A stretch of DNA of 64,000 nt from Alloprevotella tannerae (GCA_015259125.1 JABZGR010000003.1:90001-154000); one strand, 5' to 3'; positions 35,567 to 45,361 are shown, counted from the stretch's first letter. The notes: generated from the letters alone by a model not told the origin. A program made the numbers and translations.

Positions 35567-37771
35567 TTAAGCATACGAGTGCATCCCCCCAAGGAAGAAG
35601 TTGACGCCGAAATAGGTCATCAGAATCGTAAGAAAAGCCAGCGTCACGAACCAATGATAAGGCAGCGGCCGACGGAAAAGCGGGAGCGTATGGGTATGTA
35701 CGACGATGCCATAAGTCATAAACGTAATGAGTGCCCACACTTCTTTGGGATCCCAACTCCAATATTGCCCCCAAGAAACGTTGGCCCATATCGCACCGAT
35801 AAAAATACCAATGCCTAAGGTGGTCAAAGCCGGATAAAGGAAGAGGAGAGAGAGGCGTCGGAGTGCCATAAGCGCCTCATCATCTGCCCCGAAAAGTCGC
35901 GAGATGAGTGCCGTCAAGCCGCAAATAAACGTAAGCGAAAGTAGCGCAAACGACATCATTATAATCGAGACGTGCACACTGAGCAAAGGCGAAGCGAGCA
36001 CGGGCATAAGGGGCGTGATCTGCGGGTCGAGCTGCCCCAAGTGGGCCACCAGCAAGAAGAAACCAGCCAAGAGGAAGCCGAAGGTCAAGACCAATTTATT
36101 TTTTAGGCAGACGATGAGCGTCAGCAGTTGGACGAACCAGGCGAGCAGCAGCATCGTCTCATAGCCGTTGGCCATCGGGATCGTTCCGGTTATGATCCAG
36201 CGGAGTATTTCATAATAAGTCAGTGCGCCCCAAGCGAGCAAAGACGCCACGAAAAAGAGGCGGGGCAACCACTTGACGACGGAGCGGCGCTGCGTTTGGC
36301 GGTGGGTCGTCAAGTAGATGACGTAAAAGAGCGACAAGAAGCCCAGCGTGAGATTAAAGATGAAGAGTATCGTCGTGAAAGGCCACTTATTGTATTGCAA
36401 TTCGGCTTTGATCTTCAGCGTCGAAGGCAGAGAGGCACCGCCGTGGTCGCCTTGATAGCGGCGCACGGCATCAGTCACGCGGTTGAGGTGCTCCCAATCG
36501 CCGGCTTGGGCGTAAGTGTTCCAAACGGCAAACGATTGGTCGATGAATTGGTGCTCATCGGCGGGCAATGTTTGGGGCAGACTGTCGATCGGTGCGAACC
36601 AAGTGATCTGTTTTTGGGTCGTAATCGGAAAAAACTTGAGTGGAAGGCCGCGGCGCAGGTCCATAATCAGCTTAATGTTGGCATCAAGTTCGGCAACGTC
36701 CTTATGAAAACCATCGCGATTGCCCTCTGCATATTCGCGCACGGCCGGGCCGAGAATGTAGCCACCTGCAGCGGCATTAAAAAACTGACTTAAAGAGGCA
36801 TACTTGGGCAAGTCGTAACGCTGACGCACTTCAGCGGCCTTCACACGTATCATCGGCTCAATGGTCCATTGGTTGCCCCAGAAAATCCACCCGGTCAAGA
36901 CTTGCTCAGCCGTATAGCCGTTGTACGTGCGACTGCCATAGATTTTTGTCGTAAAGTCGAGCGCATAGGTTTGCACCGGACAAATGCGGCCATTATACAA
37001 CATGTCGAGGCAGCCCATGCGATGTGCAGCATCGGCAGGAAGCGCCGGTGCAGCCGCAGAGGAGAGTCCGACGGCAAAAAACAAGACCACGGTAGCGCCC
37101 CGCAGGAGTCGCCGGAAAGTGCCCTTAGGATCAATCAACAACCAGATGAGAGAAAGGAAAAGCAAGGCGTAGCCGGCATACGTAACCGGAATGCCCCAAG
37201 GATCGGCATTGATCGTAAGGTAAGCACCTTGACCGTCGTCGTCGTAAGCGCTTTGGTAGAGGCGCACGTTGCGATACGTGTAAATGCGATTCATAGAGAC
37301 GCTCCCGCTGACGGAGGACGCTCCATCGAGAATCGTGAAGCGGGAGACGTAATCTTTCGCCGAACCGGTGCCGGCATGGTAGAGTACGTCGAAACGATCC
37401 AAGCGCAAGCGGAAAGGCAAGGCGCGCTGTTGCTCACCGGCCGCACCATCGTCTTTCGGGGTAAAGGTGGCCGTAGGCGTATGTAAACGCAGATGTATGG
37501 TGCCGCGATAGGCCGTCAGGCTGGTCAAGAGGGCGCCGGTAAGGATCAAGACAAAGGAGGCGTGGAGAAGCACCGTGCCCGCACGCCGCGGACCTTGACG
37601 GTAATAATAAATAATGGAGACAAAGGTCAGGGCAGCCCAAAGCAGCGAAAACCAGAGTGAGCCGTAAATATATCGGGCGACATAGGCTGAGCCGTGATTG
37701 TGCTCCACAAAGGTGGCCACGCCCATCGCTAAAAGGGGCAGGAGATAAAGGAGGAATAGGATTTTCTTCAT
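35567..37771 (-). CDS. fused cytochrome c biogenesis protein CcsBA (ResB-ResC)
   Basis: A 734-residue membrane protein joining a ResB/CcsB-like N-terminal half (helices near 4-60 and 190-250, large extracytoplasmic part) to a CcsA/ResC C-terminal half. The C-terminal half carries the heme-handling tryptophan-rich motif WGQYWSWDPKEVWALI near 667. System II cytochrome c synthases move heme across the inner membrane and attach it to CxxCH motifs. The upstream gene on the same strand encodes a lipoprotein with CxxCH sites, its probable client. A 350-bp gap separates the two genes. Confidence 0.92.
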   Translation of the reverse strand: MKKILFLLYLLPLLAMGVATFVEHNHGSAYVARYIYGSLWFSLLWAALTFVSIIYYYRQGPRRAGTVLLHASFVLILTGALLTSLTAYRGTIHLRLHTPTATFTPKDDGAAGEQQRALPFRLRLDRFDVLYHAGTGSAKDYVSRFTILDGASSVSGSVSMNRIYTYRNVRLYQSAYDDDGQGAYLTINADPWGIPVTYAGYALLFLSLIWLLIDPKGTFRRLLRGATVVLFFAVGLSSAAAPALPADAAHRMGCLDMLYNGRICPVQTYALDFTTKIYGSRTYNGYTAEQVLTGWIFWGNQWTIEPMIRVKAAEVRQRYDLPKYASLSQFFNAAAGGYILGPAVREYAEGNRDGFHKDVAELDANIKLIMDLRRGLPLKFFPITTQKQITWFAPIDSLPQTLPADEHQFIDQSFAVWNTYAQAGDWEHLNRVTDAVRRYQGDHGGASLPSTLKIKAELQYNKWPFTTILFIFNLTLGFLSLFYVIYLTTHRQTQRRSVVKWLPRLFFVASLLAWGALTYYEILRWIITGTIPMANGYETMLLLAWFVQLLTLIVCLKNKLVLTFGFLLAGFFLLVAHLGQLDPQITPLMPVLASPLLSVHVSIIMMSFALLSLTFICGLTALISRLFGADDEALMALRRLSLLFLYPALTTLGIGIFIGAIWANVSWGQYWSWDPKEVWALITFMTYGIVVHTHTLPLFRRPLPYHWFVTLAFLTILMTYFGVNFFLGGMHSYA

Positions 37772-38121
37772 CTTGAATGTTAGCTAGTTGACAAAGAGCA
37801 GCAACGGCTTCACCTGACAAGGCAGGAAAGGACTTATAGATGGCGAAGAAGATAACTGCGCAGCAGAGTTTGAGGGCTTTAAAATTGTGATGTATATGAA
37901 GAAATGGCTCGACTCGGCTCGCCCTCATCAAAACAGGCGAGGCCTTACTTTAACCAAAAGCCTTCGAGCAGGCGAAACGATAAGGAAGAAAACAGCTCGT
38001 ATGGCGGAGGTCACCTAAGGTGTATCGAAAAGAGACACTTTCGGTATCTTCCTACCATACTCGCTGTTTGTCGTGCTTGCCGGAGGCTCTATAAACGTCC
38101 TCTTCGGCAGGGATAAGTCAA
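37772..38121. other. 350-bp gap between ccsBA and the di-heme gene
   Basis: Contains a weak hairpin (CTCGCC 37919-37924, GGCGAG 37936-37941). A minus-strand frame overlapping the ccsBA start from this gap has no domain or signal and is rejected. Confidence 0.4.
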
Positions 38122-39819
38122 TTAGATGGCATCAATAAACGCCACAACGGCATCGCGATCGCTCTTCTTGAGCTTATAGAATTTGTCTGCAGCCCATTTG
38201 GCCTCGCTCTTTTCAGATACGCCGTGCCACATAATGGCTTCAATGACGTTGCGAGCACGGCAATCGTGCAAGCGGTCGTGAGCGCCGGTCTCTTGATAAC
38301 TCAAGCCACGACCCCAGAGCGGCGTCGTTCGGCACCAATCGGTGCGAATGTTATTGTCCATATACAGGCGATGCTGGATCATATCGGTATAAGGCCAGAT
38401 CGTTTGATGGGCATAACGGGGCAAAGCGCCTTGACCGCGCGTGATCGCATCGGTATAATAGTTGTCGGCACCGGTTTTCCAAGAAGGACGGTGGCAGGCG
38501 GTACATCCCATTTCGTAGAACAATATTTTGCCGCGCTTCACTTGAGGATCGTAGAGATTACGCGCACCCGGCACGGAGAGACCACGATGCCATACCATAA
38601 AATCGTAATAGTCTTTGTCCGTCATTTCCTCACCGTAAGGCTCTACAAAGTATTTCTCGTAAGTAGCTTTGTCGGAAGGCTTATTCAAACCCAACAAGAG
38701 ATTGACCAAATAACTGATGCTGTCGCGCGAGCCATCGGCATAATAAGGATGCAACAAAGATGCGGCATCGCTACCATTCTGTTGTATATAATTAATGACG
38801 TCTTGGTTCTCTGACATAGCCTTGGCCCACGCCTTGGTCGTATAGAGATAGTGACGATCACTGCGGGTTACGTTGGTAATATTCCACATAGCATTGGCAC
38901 CAGGACCATCTTGCAAACTACCACGCGTCAAGGCATACGTAAAACGCTTGATGCGCTTTGTGCCGTCAGCCAGGGAGTACCACGCCGTAGCGGCCCAGTC
39001 GTTAGCGGCAGCATTCCACATCGCGGGATTGAGCTGGGCGTGCTGTGCCTCCTTAGCGTATTGTGCTTTCAGCGAATCGTCATCGATGGCGTCAAGGAGC
39101 GCCGTACCATAAATACCAATAGTCGACTCTAAACGCACGGCATAATCTTTCGGCTTCGGATTCGTGTTAAACGCCGTCACGGGTATCTTCACTTCGGGAT
39201 AGATCAAGTCGTAAGTCTCGCCATCGGGAAATTTATTACCGTGGCTATCTTGCTTGTGCTTCCACGTTATGGAGATCTGCGCTTCGTCTACGGGAGGCAG
39301 GAAGGGCTTCATTGCCTTCGTCTGCGGCATACCTGTTACCTCCGTAATATATTGATTCTTCTTATAAGCTTGTCCGTTGCCGTCTACGCCATCCTTGTCG
39401 TGATAGATAACCAGCAGATAGCCATTGCCCATCGTGTTGGCCAAGTAGGAATTTTGGCGACTTCCGTGACCATAACCGGGGTGGCAGAAAAGACAGCCAC
39501 TGCGTACCCACGCCGGCCCTAAGCCCTTGCGAGGACGGGTATTGAGCGTGAAGTCTTTTTCAAAGAAAGTTTCGCCGTGTTTAAACGTCTGATAAAGGCC
39601 GTTCTGCTCCACAAAAGGAGAGGGGTTGGAATAGCAGCCTTCTTCGTGACTTGTTGTACCCAGTTCACCACCCGGTTTCCACTCTGCGGCAGAAAACACG
39701 TCGTTAGCCTCACCTTCTTCACCTTGAGGCTTCACGATCGGATCATCCGAACAAGCGACCAAAGACATTGCAACGGCACCTGCAAGGATGGCTCTGTACA
39801 TTAAATTGTGATATTCCAT
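38122..39819 (-). CDS. di-heme oxidoreductase-family (DUF1111) lipoprotein
   Basis: A 565-residue lipoprotein. The signal ends LVAC (Cys23). Two c-type heme sites are visible: CLFCH at 109-113 and CTACH near 436-440. The domain is that of putative thiol/di-heme oxidoreductases (DUF1111), found beside imelysins in many phyla. The hemes need CcsBA, encoded downstream. Probable role: periplasmic redox chemistry, perhaps iron reduction or oxidation for the imelysin-linked uptake route; substrate unproven. Confidence 0.9.
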   Translation of the reverse strand: MEYHNLMYRAILAGAVAMSLVACSDDPIVKPQGEEGEANDVFSAAEWKPGGELGTTSHEEGCYSNPSPFVEQNGLYQTFKHGETFFEKDFTLNTRPRKGLGPAWVRSGCLFCHPGYGHGSRQNSYLANTMGNGYLLVIYHDKDGVDGNGQAYKKNQYITEVTGMPQTKAMKPFLPPVDEAQISITWKHKQDSHGNKFPDGETYDLIYPEVKIPVTAFNTNPKPKDYAVRLESTIGIYGTALLDAIDDDSLKAQYAKEAQHAQLNPAMWNAAANDWAATAWYSLADGTKRIKRFTYALTRGSLQDGPGANAMWNITNVTRSDRHYLYTTKAWAKAMSENQDVINYIQQNGSDAASLLHPYYADGSRDSISYLVNLLLGLNKPSDKATYEKYFVEPYGEEMTDKDYYDFMVWHRGLSVPGARNLYDPQVKRGKILFYEMGCTACHRPSWKTGADNYYTDAITRGQGALPRYAHQTIWPYTDMIQHRLYMDNNIRTDWCRTTPLWGRGLSYQETGAHDRLHDCRARNVIEAIMWHGVSEKSEAKWAADKFYKLKKSDRDAVVAFIDAI

Positions 39820-39952
39820 AATGTTGTTTTTTCTTTTGAAATGACGCTTAACGCCCGTCAGGCGGAGAGAGACGCGCTCTTTGTCGCAAGCCGGTATACA
39901 TTATATATAGTGGCGCCGGCAACTTTGACGACAAACGCGCGATTGAGTGTAC

Positions 39953-39989
39953 AACCCGCTGTTACGGCGATTGGCAGCAACAGCGGGTT
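39953..39989 (-). terminator. intercistronic hairpin between imelysin and di-heme genes
   Basis: AACCCGCTGTT (39953-39963) pairs with AACAGCGGGTT (39979-39989). No T-run follows on the minus strand, so partial termination or mRNA stabilisation is more likely than full termination. Confidence 0.5.
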
Positions 39990-40012
39990 CGCGCTCATTT
40001 CAGATACCTGTT

Positions 40013-41212
40013 TTATTTCGTGTTCTTTTGAATAACATCATTAGCTTCGCTCAAAGCATCGCTCAACTCCTGACAAGCATCAATAGCGACTTTACACTTC
40101 GGACTTTGATAGTTCTTTACAAACGGCGCGGGTATGTCTTTAATCGCCACAATCGCTGCCTGAATAGCTTTCTCCACACGCTCGCCCACGGCCTTATCAT
40201 ATTTTTGGAAATAAGCGTGGAAGGAAACAGCTTGGTTGCGCTTGCTCGGCACACCGCCATACCATACATTCTCTACGCTATGGATATTGTTTTGGAAGTC
40301 GTTCAGCGAATTCCAGCTATACGGAGATTCAATATAGCTTACATCCTTACCGGAGAATGGATTATTGATTTTCGTGTTGCCTACTTCATCGGCAATGCCA
40401 CCTGCACTATTATCGCCGCTCAGCACAGCACTGGCTGCCAACTTCACACTTTGATAAACGCTACCTGTACCGCCGGCATTGATCATACTATAACCATACG
40501 ACTTACCCAGGTCGGTCACGTAAGCCTTTCCTAATTCGTCTAATACATCGAAGTGGGCTTTTGGAGCATTTTCATTCCAAGCGCACTCCAATTGATATAC
40601 GCTATTGCGCAAGTCTTCCGCAACGGCTTTCGCAAACATCAATTCGCGCTCGCCTTTTATGTTAGTGAAATCAAGTCCATCGCGATTCCAAGAATCATAC
40701 GTATTCAATTCTGACGCCAAGCGGTTCTTTCCATCGCGGAAGAGGATAAACTCTATGCCGTGGAAGCCAATCAAACTCTGGTCATAGTTTGATGCCGTCG
40801 CAATAGCCTGTCCGCTACTCAAAAGGTTGTGCAAGGCCGTCAAGTCGAGGGGCCAAGAATCGATGTGCGGGTCGATGCTAAAGTGAGATGCAGCGCCCAG
40901 CAAGAAAGCCTCGCTCTTCTCATAGCCTGCACGAGCGTGCAAGAAAATCTCACAAGCCTTGTCTACTTGGCTCTGCGTGATGCTACCGGGTTGCATAGCG
41001 GTAAGCGCATCGAGCAGTTGAGTGCAACTGTCAGCCAAGTTGGCATAAGTTGGGTTAATTGTATTTTCAACATCACCCTTCAAAATCTTTTGCAGAAAGA
41101 CGTCGCCTTCGCTCAATTTGGGCGCATCTGTTCCATTTTCGCTACAACTTGCGAATGTCAAGCAGGCCGCTCCGAAAAGAAGTGCCACGCTTGCTTTAAA
41201 TAAATTCTTCAT
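40013..41212 (-). CDS. imelysin-family (peptidase M75-like) lipoprotein
   Basis: A 399-residue lipoprotein (signal ending TFASC, Cys23) with the imelysin fold. The GxHxxE-type motif is present as IGFHGIEFILFRDG, and internal helical repeats and the LKCxVAIDACQEL end match. Imelysins such as IrpA/EfeO-like proteins bind iron and support uptake rather than proteolysis. It lies between a porin gene and a di-heme lipoprotein gene, which supports an iron or metal role at the outer or periplasmic face. Confidence 0.92.
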   Translation of the reverse strand: MKNLFKASVALLFGAACLTFASCSENGTDAPKLSEGDVFLQKILKGDVENTINPTYANLADSCTQLLDALTAMQPGSITQSQVDKACEIFLHARAGYEKSEAFLLGAASHFSIDPHIDSWPLDLTALHNLLSSGQAIATASNYDQSLIGFHGIEFILFRDGKNRLASELNTYDSWNRDGLDFTNIKGERELMFAKAVAEDLRNSVYQLECAWNENAPKAHFDVLDELGKAYVTDLGKSYGYSMINAGGTGSVYQSVKLAASAVLSGDNSAGGIADEVGNTKINNPFSGKDVSYIESPYSWNSLNDFQNNIHSVENVWYGGVPSKRNQAVSFHAYFQKYDKAVGERVEKAIQAAIVAIKDIPAPFVKNYQSPKCKVAIDACQELSDALSEANDVIQKNTK

Positions 41213-41286
41213 TTTTGATTATGGTTTTTAATGTAATTGATTTTTACTCCGATTGAAGATACTCACCCTCGCCTATTTCGTAGCCT

Positions 41287-42582
41287 TTAAAGGAAGAAGC
41301 CCTCATAAGCCACACCGAGCGATACGGACGGCTCATTATTATATTGTCGCTTCAGGAAGCGTTGCGAATATTCTGCCTTGATCACGATTTGAGGCACAGG
41401 ATAGTAATTCAAGCCCACCGCCATGCGATGTTTCTCCGTATAAGGAAACTTAGGTTGCATCGCAGTCGGTATATAAGAATTGTAGTATTCATAATGCGCA
41501 AAAGCATAGAGCTTTTGATTGTCGGCGCGTAGCTTTTCTATTTGCGAGAAGATGTTATAGCCCACCTCTAAACCGCAAGCGATCGCCGCTTTGCCCACAT
41601 AGTCGCGATTAAAGGGCGACGTCTTCGTCTGGCGGCCCGGTAGCAGGCGCACTTCGTTGGCATCACCAAGGTGTCCGTAGTCAAAATTACCACGCGCAAT
41701 CCAGTTATGAGCATTATACGTAAAGTCCAGCGACCCCAAACACAAAGCGCCTTTCAGTTTCGACGCTTTTCCGTTGGCATCGCGCCCAAGGGTATTGTCG
41801 ATAGAGTGGCCGTAATAGGCACTAAGTCCTATGCGCAAACCGGGGATGCTATAATTGTCTACGCGCAACGCAATCGCATATTTGTTGGCTACGGCAAATT
41901 CCATCGCCGAGCCGGCTCCTTTTTGAATCCATTTGTCTCTGCTGAAGCTCATCGCGTCAAGGCCCGGCAAGAATTGTAGTTCATAGCGCCAAGATCCCAG
42001 CAAGCCCCACAAACTCACACCCGTCTGATGCCAAGTACAAGGTAGGACTGTCGCCTCTCCCTCCGGCCGATAAACCGTAAAGTAATGGAGCGGCTCGTGG
42101 TAAGCATTCGTCAAGCCAAAGGGCACAACGATATGCCCCATACGCAGATTGAGCCAGCGTCCAAAACGCTTTTGAATCCAAAACTGCTCAAGCTCTACTT
42201 CGCCACCTTTCTCTACTTCTTGCTCCCATTCGCCCGATTCTTCGTATTCTTTTTCAAAAGAAACGCCCGTGCCGGTATGTTCAAATTCGATCTCGCTACC
42301 CATCGTCCAGCCTTTTCCGAAGTCATAGTTGAGATAGATTACAGCGTGAGGAATATCAAAGCGCCCATGACTTGGATCATTCTTATATTTCCCCGCGTTA
42401 GAATAGCGATACACATTGTCGCTAAAAAACTCACGCGTATAAGCGGCTTCACCATAACCACCTACGCTGAAGCGATTACCTCGCACATGTTCTGCAACAC
42501 TATCTGATGCAGCCACTTGTGCCGCCGCAGGCGACGCGCAGGCCACAGCAGCAAAAAAAACGTTGCGTAAAATTTTTATCAT
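41287..42582 (-). CDS. outer-membrane porin-like beta-barrel protein
   Basis: A 431-residue protein with a signal peptide (ending PAAAQ) and the alternating strands of an outer-membrane barrel. It ends in aromatic residues (YEGFFL). Segments such as NYDFGKGWTMGSEIEFEHTG and LRMGHIVVPFGLTNAYHEP resemble phosphate-selective-porin-like (OprP/O) proteins of Bacteroidota. It is the first gene of the minus-strand cluster with imelysin, di-heme protein and CcsBA, and is probably the outer-membrane entry for the substrate, possibly chelated iron. Confidence 0.85.
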   Translation of the reverse strand: MIKILRNVFFAAVACASPAAAQVAASDSVAEHVRGNRFSVGGYGEAAYTREFFSDNVYRYSNAGKYKNDPSHGRFDIPHAVIYLNYDFGKGWTMGSEIEFEHTGTGVSFEKEYEESGEWEQEVEKGGEVELEQFWIQKRFGRWLNLRMGHIVVPFGLTNAYHEPLHYFTVYRPEGEATVLPCTWHQTGVSLWGLLGSWRYELQFLPGLDAMSFSRDKWIQKGAGSAMEFAVANKYAIALRVDNYSIPGLRIGLSAYYGHSIDNTLGRDANGKASKLKGALCLGSLDFTYNAHNWIARGNFDYGHLGDANEVRLLPGRQTKTSPFNRDYVGKAAIACGLEVGYNIFSQIEKLRADNQKLYAFAHYEYYNSYIPTAMQPKFPYTEKHRMAVGLNYYPVPQIVIKAEYSQRFLKRQYNNEPSVSLGVAYEGFFL

Positions 42583-42618
42583 ATCTAAATGGATTATAAC
42601 ACGATCTGATAATTAGTT

Positions 42619-42627
42619 GCAAAGTTA
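42619..42627 (-). promoter_or_regulatory. -7 box of the porin-imelysin cluster
   Basis: TAACTTTGC on the minus strand, about 30 nt before the predicted porin leader end; -33 box not clear. Confidence 0.5.
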
Positions 42628-42756
42628 CACGCACCTTTCTAGCCCATCAATACCTAAAAGTAGGTAAATTCTAACTTTATATTCAAATACGAATGCAAAC
42701 CAATTGCTCGTATCGTTTTTTTTGTCGAATTTTGCTGTTCAAACTTAGGGACATAC

Positions 42757-43704
42757 ATGAAGAGCCAGAAAATCTATGAGCCGAACGACAAGATGTTTTC
42801 TCTCATCAGAGACAACTACAACATCCTGCAAAGCCTCGGAAGCTTTGGTATTAAAATCGGTTTCGGAGACCGCACGGTCTACGAAGTCTGCCAAAGACAA
42901 GGCGTAGATACGTATACCTTCCTTGCAGTGGTTAATTTGGTGATCAATGATCACCTTGGCGTAAAGATCGATGAGCATATTTCGATGCCCACCTTGCTAC
43001 ATTTTCTCAAGGCGAGCCATCAATATTATCTCGGATTCCAATTGCCCACCATTCGGCGCGAACTGGAAGAGGCTTTGGAGGCGGAAGACAATTTGGCCAA
43101 GTTAATTCTCAAACTCTACGACAATTACTCGGCCGAGATTCATCGGCATATGAAGTATGAGGAGAAGGAATTGTTTCCGTATGTAACGGCTTTGCTCGAA
43201 GGCGACTTATCAAAGAACTTCGACATCGACACTTTCTCGCAACATCATAGTCAAGTGGACCGCAAACTTCGCGAATTGAAGGACATTATCATCAAATATC
43301 TACCCACCGATGATATGCACAACAATCGCTTGATGGCCACGCTCTACGACATCTACAACAACGAGGAGTGGTTGCGTCAACATTCCAAGGTCGAGGATAT
43401 GATCTTTATTCCCGCGATCAAATTCTTGGAGAAATCAAAGCGCAAAAACGTACTCACAGAGAAGATTTCTTCGCTCGTAAGCAATAAGGAAGAGGAACTA
43501 AGTGCGCGCGAACGCGACGTCATCATCAGCATCGTGCAGGGCATGTCCAACAAGGAAATTGCTGAGCACTTGTGTATCTCGACAAATACCGTCATTACGC
43601 ACCGACGCAACATCGCTCGAAAATTGCAGATCCATACGCCGGCCGGTCTGACCATTTATGCCATCGTCAACGGCTTGGTCGACATCTCCTCGATTCAGGC
43701 TTAA
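42757..43704 (+). CDS. hemerythrin-LuxR fusion transcription factor
   Basis: A 315-residue regulator. Residues about 10-65 resemble the N-terminal domain of ScdA/YtfE (RIC) di-iron proteins. A hemerythrin-like four-helix bundle (about 75-225) has candidate iron ligands His88, His129/131, Glu135/136, His163/164, His209 and Glu213. A LuxR-type helix-turn-helix (248-305; LSARERDVIISIVQGMSNKE) follows. A di-iron centre would let it sense O2, NO or redox state and bind DNA directly. It is divergent from the imelysin/porin cluster and convergent with a Crp/Fnr regulator, overlapping it by 4 bp. Confidence 0.88.
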   Translation: MKSQKIYEPNDKMFSLIRDNYNILQSLGSFGIKIGFGDRTVYEVCQRQGVDTYTFLAVVNLVINDHLGVKIDEHISMPTLLHFLKASHQYYLGFQLPTIRRELEEALEAEDNLAKLILKLYDNYSAEIHRHMKYEEKELFPYVTALLEGDLSKNFDIDTFSQHHSQVDRKLRELKDIIIKYLPTDDMHNNRLMATLYDIYNNEEWLRQHSKVEDMIFIPAIKFLEKSKRKNVLTEKISSLVSNKEEELSARERDVIISIVQGMSNKEIAEHLCISTNTVITHRRNIARKLQIHTPAGLTIYAIVNGLVDISSIQA

Positions 43705-44327
43705 GATCTTTCGCGCAATATATATACATTGCCCTGACGCGCTACGCGCCCTTCAGCGACCAGTTCGCTCAAGACGCGTGAGAGCGACGGACGCTGCACA
43801 CCCATCCGCAGGGCAGCGGCTTGCACATTCTCAAGCCGACCACTCGTTTGCAGATATTTTAGCACGCGTGAGCGCAAACTTTGCAAGGCAAATTCATCTA
43901 CCTTTTTGGCTAAAAACAAACTACGATCGGAAACGATGCGCAGAAAGTTGCGCAACACTTCCGGTGAGCGCTGCATAAAGGTCAAAAAGGCATCGCGATT
44001 GATCACCAAGATCTCGCAGGGCGTTTTCGCCATCACGGTTACGGGAAACGTATTCACCGAAGCGTAAATAAAAGCAGGCGCCAAAATATCCGTAGCGTGC
44101 AATTCGTCCATCTTCAATTCTTTTCCTTCAGGGTTCACCATAAAGGCTTCAGCCACGCCCGACGCAATCAAACTAACCGATCGGCACGCTTCACCGCGGC
44201 GAGCTATGATATCGCCGGCGGCGTAATGGCGCATGTTATTGGGTGCAACGGATAAAAAATCGCGGAGTTCTTCAGCGGAAGTGCCAAGGAAAAGGGGACT
44301 TTCCAAAAGATCTGAAACGTCTATCAT
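43701..44327 (-). CDS. Crp/Fnr-family transcriptional regulator
   Basis: A 208-residue regulator with a cyclic-nucleotide-binding-like beta-barrel (about 10-120) and a winged helix-turn-helix (about 145-205) whose recognition helix is MGVQRPSLSRVLSEL. It lacks an Fnr-type cysteine cluster, so oxygen sensing via Fe-S is unlikely; heme or small-molecule sensing, as in HcpR-like regulators, is possible. Its stop overlaps that of the hemerythrin-LuxR gene by 4 bp. Confidence 0.9.
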   Translation of the reverse strand: MIDVSDLLESPLFLGTSAEELRDFLSVAPNNMRHYAAGDIIARRGEACRSVSLIASGVAEAFMVNPEGKELKMDELHATDILAPAFIYASVNTFPVTVMAKTPCEILVINRDAFLTFMQRSPEVLRNFLRIVSDRSLFLAKKVDEFALQSLRSRVLKYLQTSGRLENVQAAALRMGVQRPSLSRVLSELVAEGRVARQGNVYILRERS

Positions 44328-44523
44328 ACCTGCTTTTGTCTTATTTCTTTGCTTTCATCTCGCTGCGTAGCCACCGCTCGGGCGGCCGCGTAGGATCATC
44401 GACAAAGTTACGGATTACGGCCGATTCGTCACAATCTTCGATGAAAATAATCACGCCTTCCGCCCTTGTCGAGCATCCCCTTTTTTAGGTATTTTTTACG
44501 TGCCCCGCAAAGAAAAATATTGC

Positions 44524-44561
44524 CCGCTTGCGCCCATTGAGGTAAAAATCGGCGCAAGCGG
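44524..44561 (-). terminator. terminator after lipoprotein copy 1
   Basis: CCGCTTGCGCC (44524-44534) pairs with GGCGCAAGCGG (44551-44561). On the minus strand GCAATATTTTTC follows. Confidence 0.85.
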
Positions 44562-44590
44562 ACTCGCATAAATAAATGCTTTATTGCTGT

Positions 44591-45064
44591 TTATTTTATC
44601 ATAACATCCGTCCCCATAACGAACGCTTCCGGGGCGGTAACGCTGCATTCCATCGTATACCCCTTCGAAGGGCCTAAGGCGGAGACTTTATAGCCAATCT
44701 TCCCCTTCTTCATCTTGATCCTTTCTACCATACACCAGTTGTAAATGATCAACTTGCGGATATTCCCATCCTTCTCAAATTCTGCTTCCCCTAAGTCTTT
44801 TGAATAGACGCCTGCCGTCTGCGTCACTTGGGTTAGGAGCTTTTCGCCTTTGTAAATAGCCACGTCTTTCATATCAAACGTTTTATATCCGAGGGCGTAA
44901 AACGTATCCGGCTTCATCCCTTCTTGGATAAATATCGTATCGTTGCCTCTTTTATTGGTCACAATATATTTATCGCCAACTAATTCAAAGCGATTACATG
45001 CACCCAAACACGCGATAATGAGTAAGGAGAGTAGACTTGCGGATGCGAACAATAATTTTCTCAT
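44591..45064 (-). CDS. small lipoprotein, tandem copy 1
   Basis: A 157-residue lipoprotein (signal MRKLLFASASLLSLLIIACL, lipid Cys near 23) of unknown function. It shares an almost identical core (about residues 50-132, GMxPDTFYALGYKTFDMK onward) with copy 2. The mature N-terminal 28 residues and C-terminal 25 residues are clearly different. The DNA of the core (44671-44912) differs from copy 2 at only about three positions. It has its own promoter and terminator. Confidence 0.82.
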   Translation of the reverse strand: MRKLLFASASLLSLLIIACLGACNRFELVGDKYIVTNKRGNDTIFIQEGMKPDTFYALGYKTFDMKDVAIYKGEKLLTQVTQTAGVYSKDLGEAEFEKDGNIRKLIIYNWCMVERIKMKKGKIGYKVSALGPSKGYTMECSVTAPEAFVMGTDVMIK

Positions 45065-45101
45065 AGGTTTTAGTTTTGAAATGGTTCAAGTTTTATCAAT
45101 T

Positions 45102-45110
45102 GCAAAGTTA
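45102..45110 (-). promoter_or_regulatory. -7 box of lipoprotein copy 1
   Basis: TAACTTTGC on the minus strand, about 38 nt before the start codon; conserved in copy 2 at 45864-45872. Confidence 0.6.
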
Positions 45111-45271
45111 GAAAAAAAGAAAGCGATAAGAGAATTCACAACATCTTTTTGCAACGACCATACATTTTTGTCTACCGATCGTATTTCTTGATAACCACCT
45201 TGAAGTTCGACGCGTGATCTGTCTATCTCCCTACCTCTTCCGGTACGATTGAGTCGGACACGCCTCAAAAA

Positions 45272-45333
45272 ATGCGAGCTTATGATAACCTTTGCGCCCT
45301 ACTTCTTCGGACATTGTTAGCACAAGCTCGCAT
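45272..45333 (-). terminator. terminator after lipoprotein copy 2
   Basis: ATGCGAGCTT (45272-45281) pairs with AAGCTCGCAT (45324-45333). On the minus strand TTTTTTGAGG follows. It differs in sequence from the copy 1 terminator. Confidence 0.7.
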
Positions 45334-45361
45334 CAGCAAAAGCAAAAGGCTTGACCGCCGT

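Noticed and set aside
37434..37931. Minus-strand frame overlapping the ccsBA start
   Set aside because: It overlaps the true gene out of frame and shows no family features.
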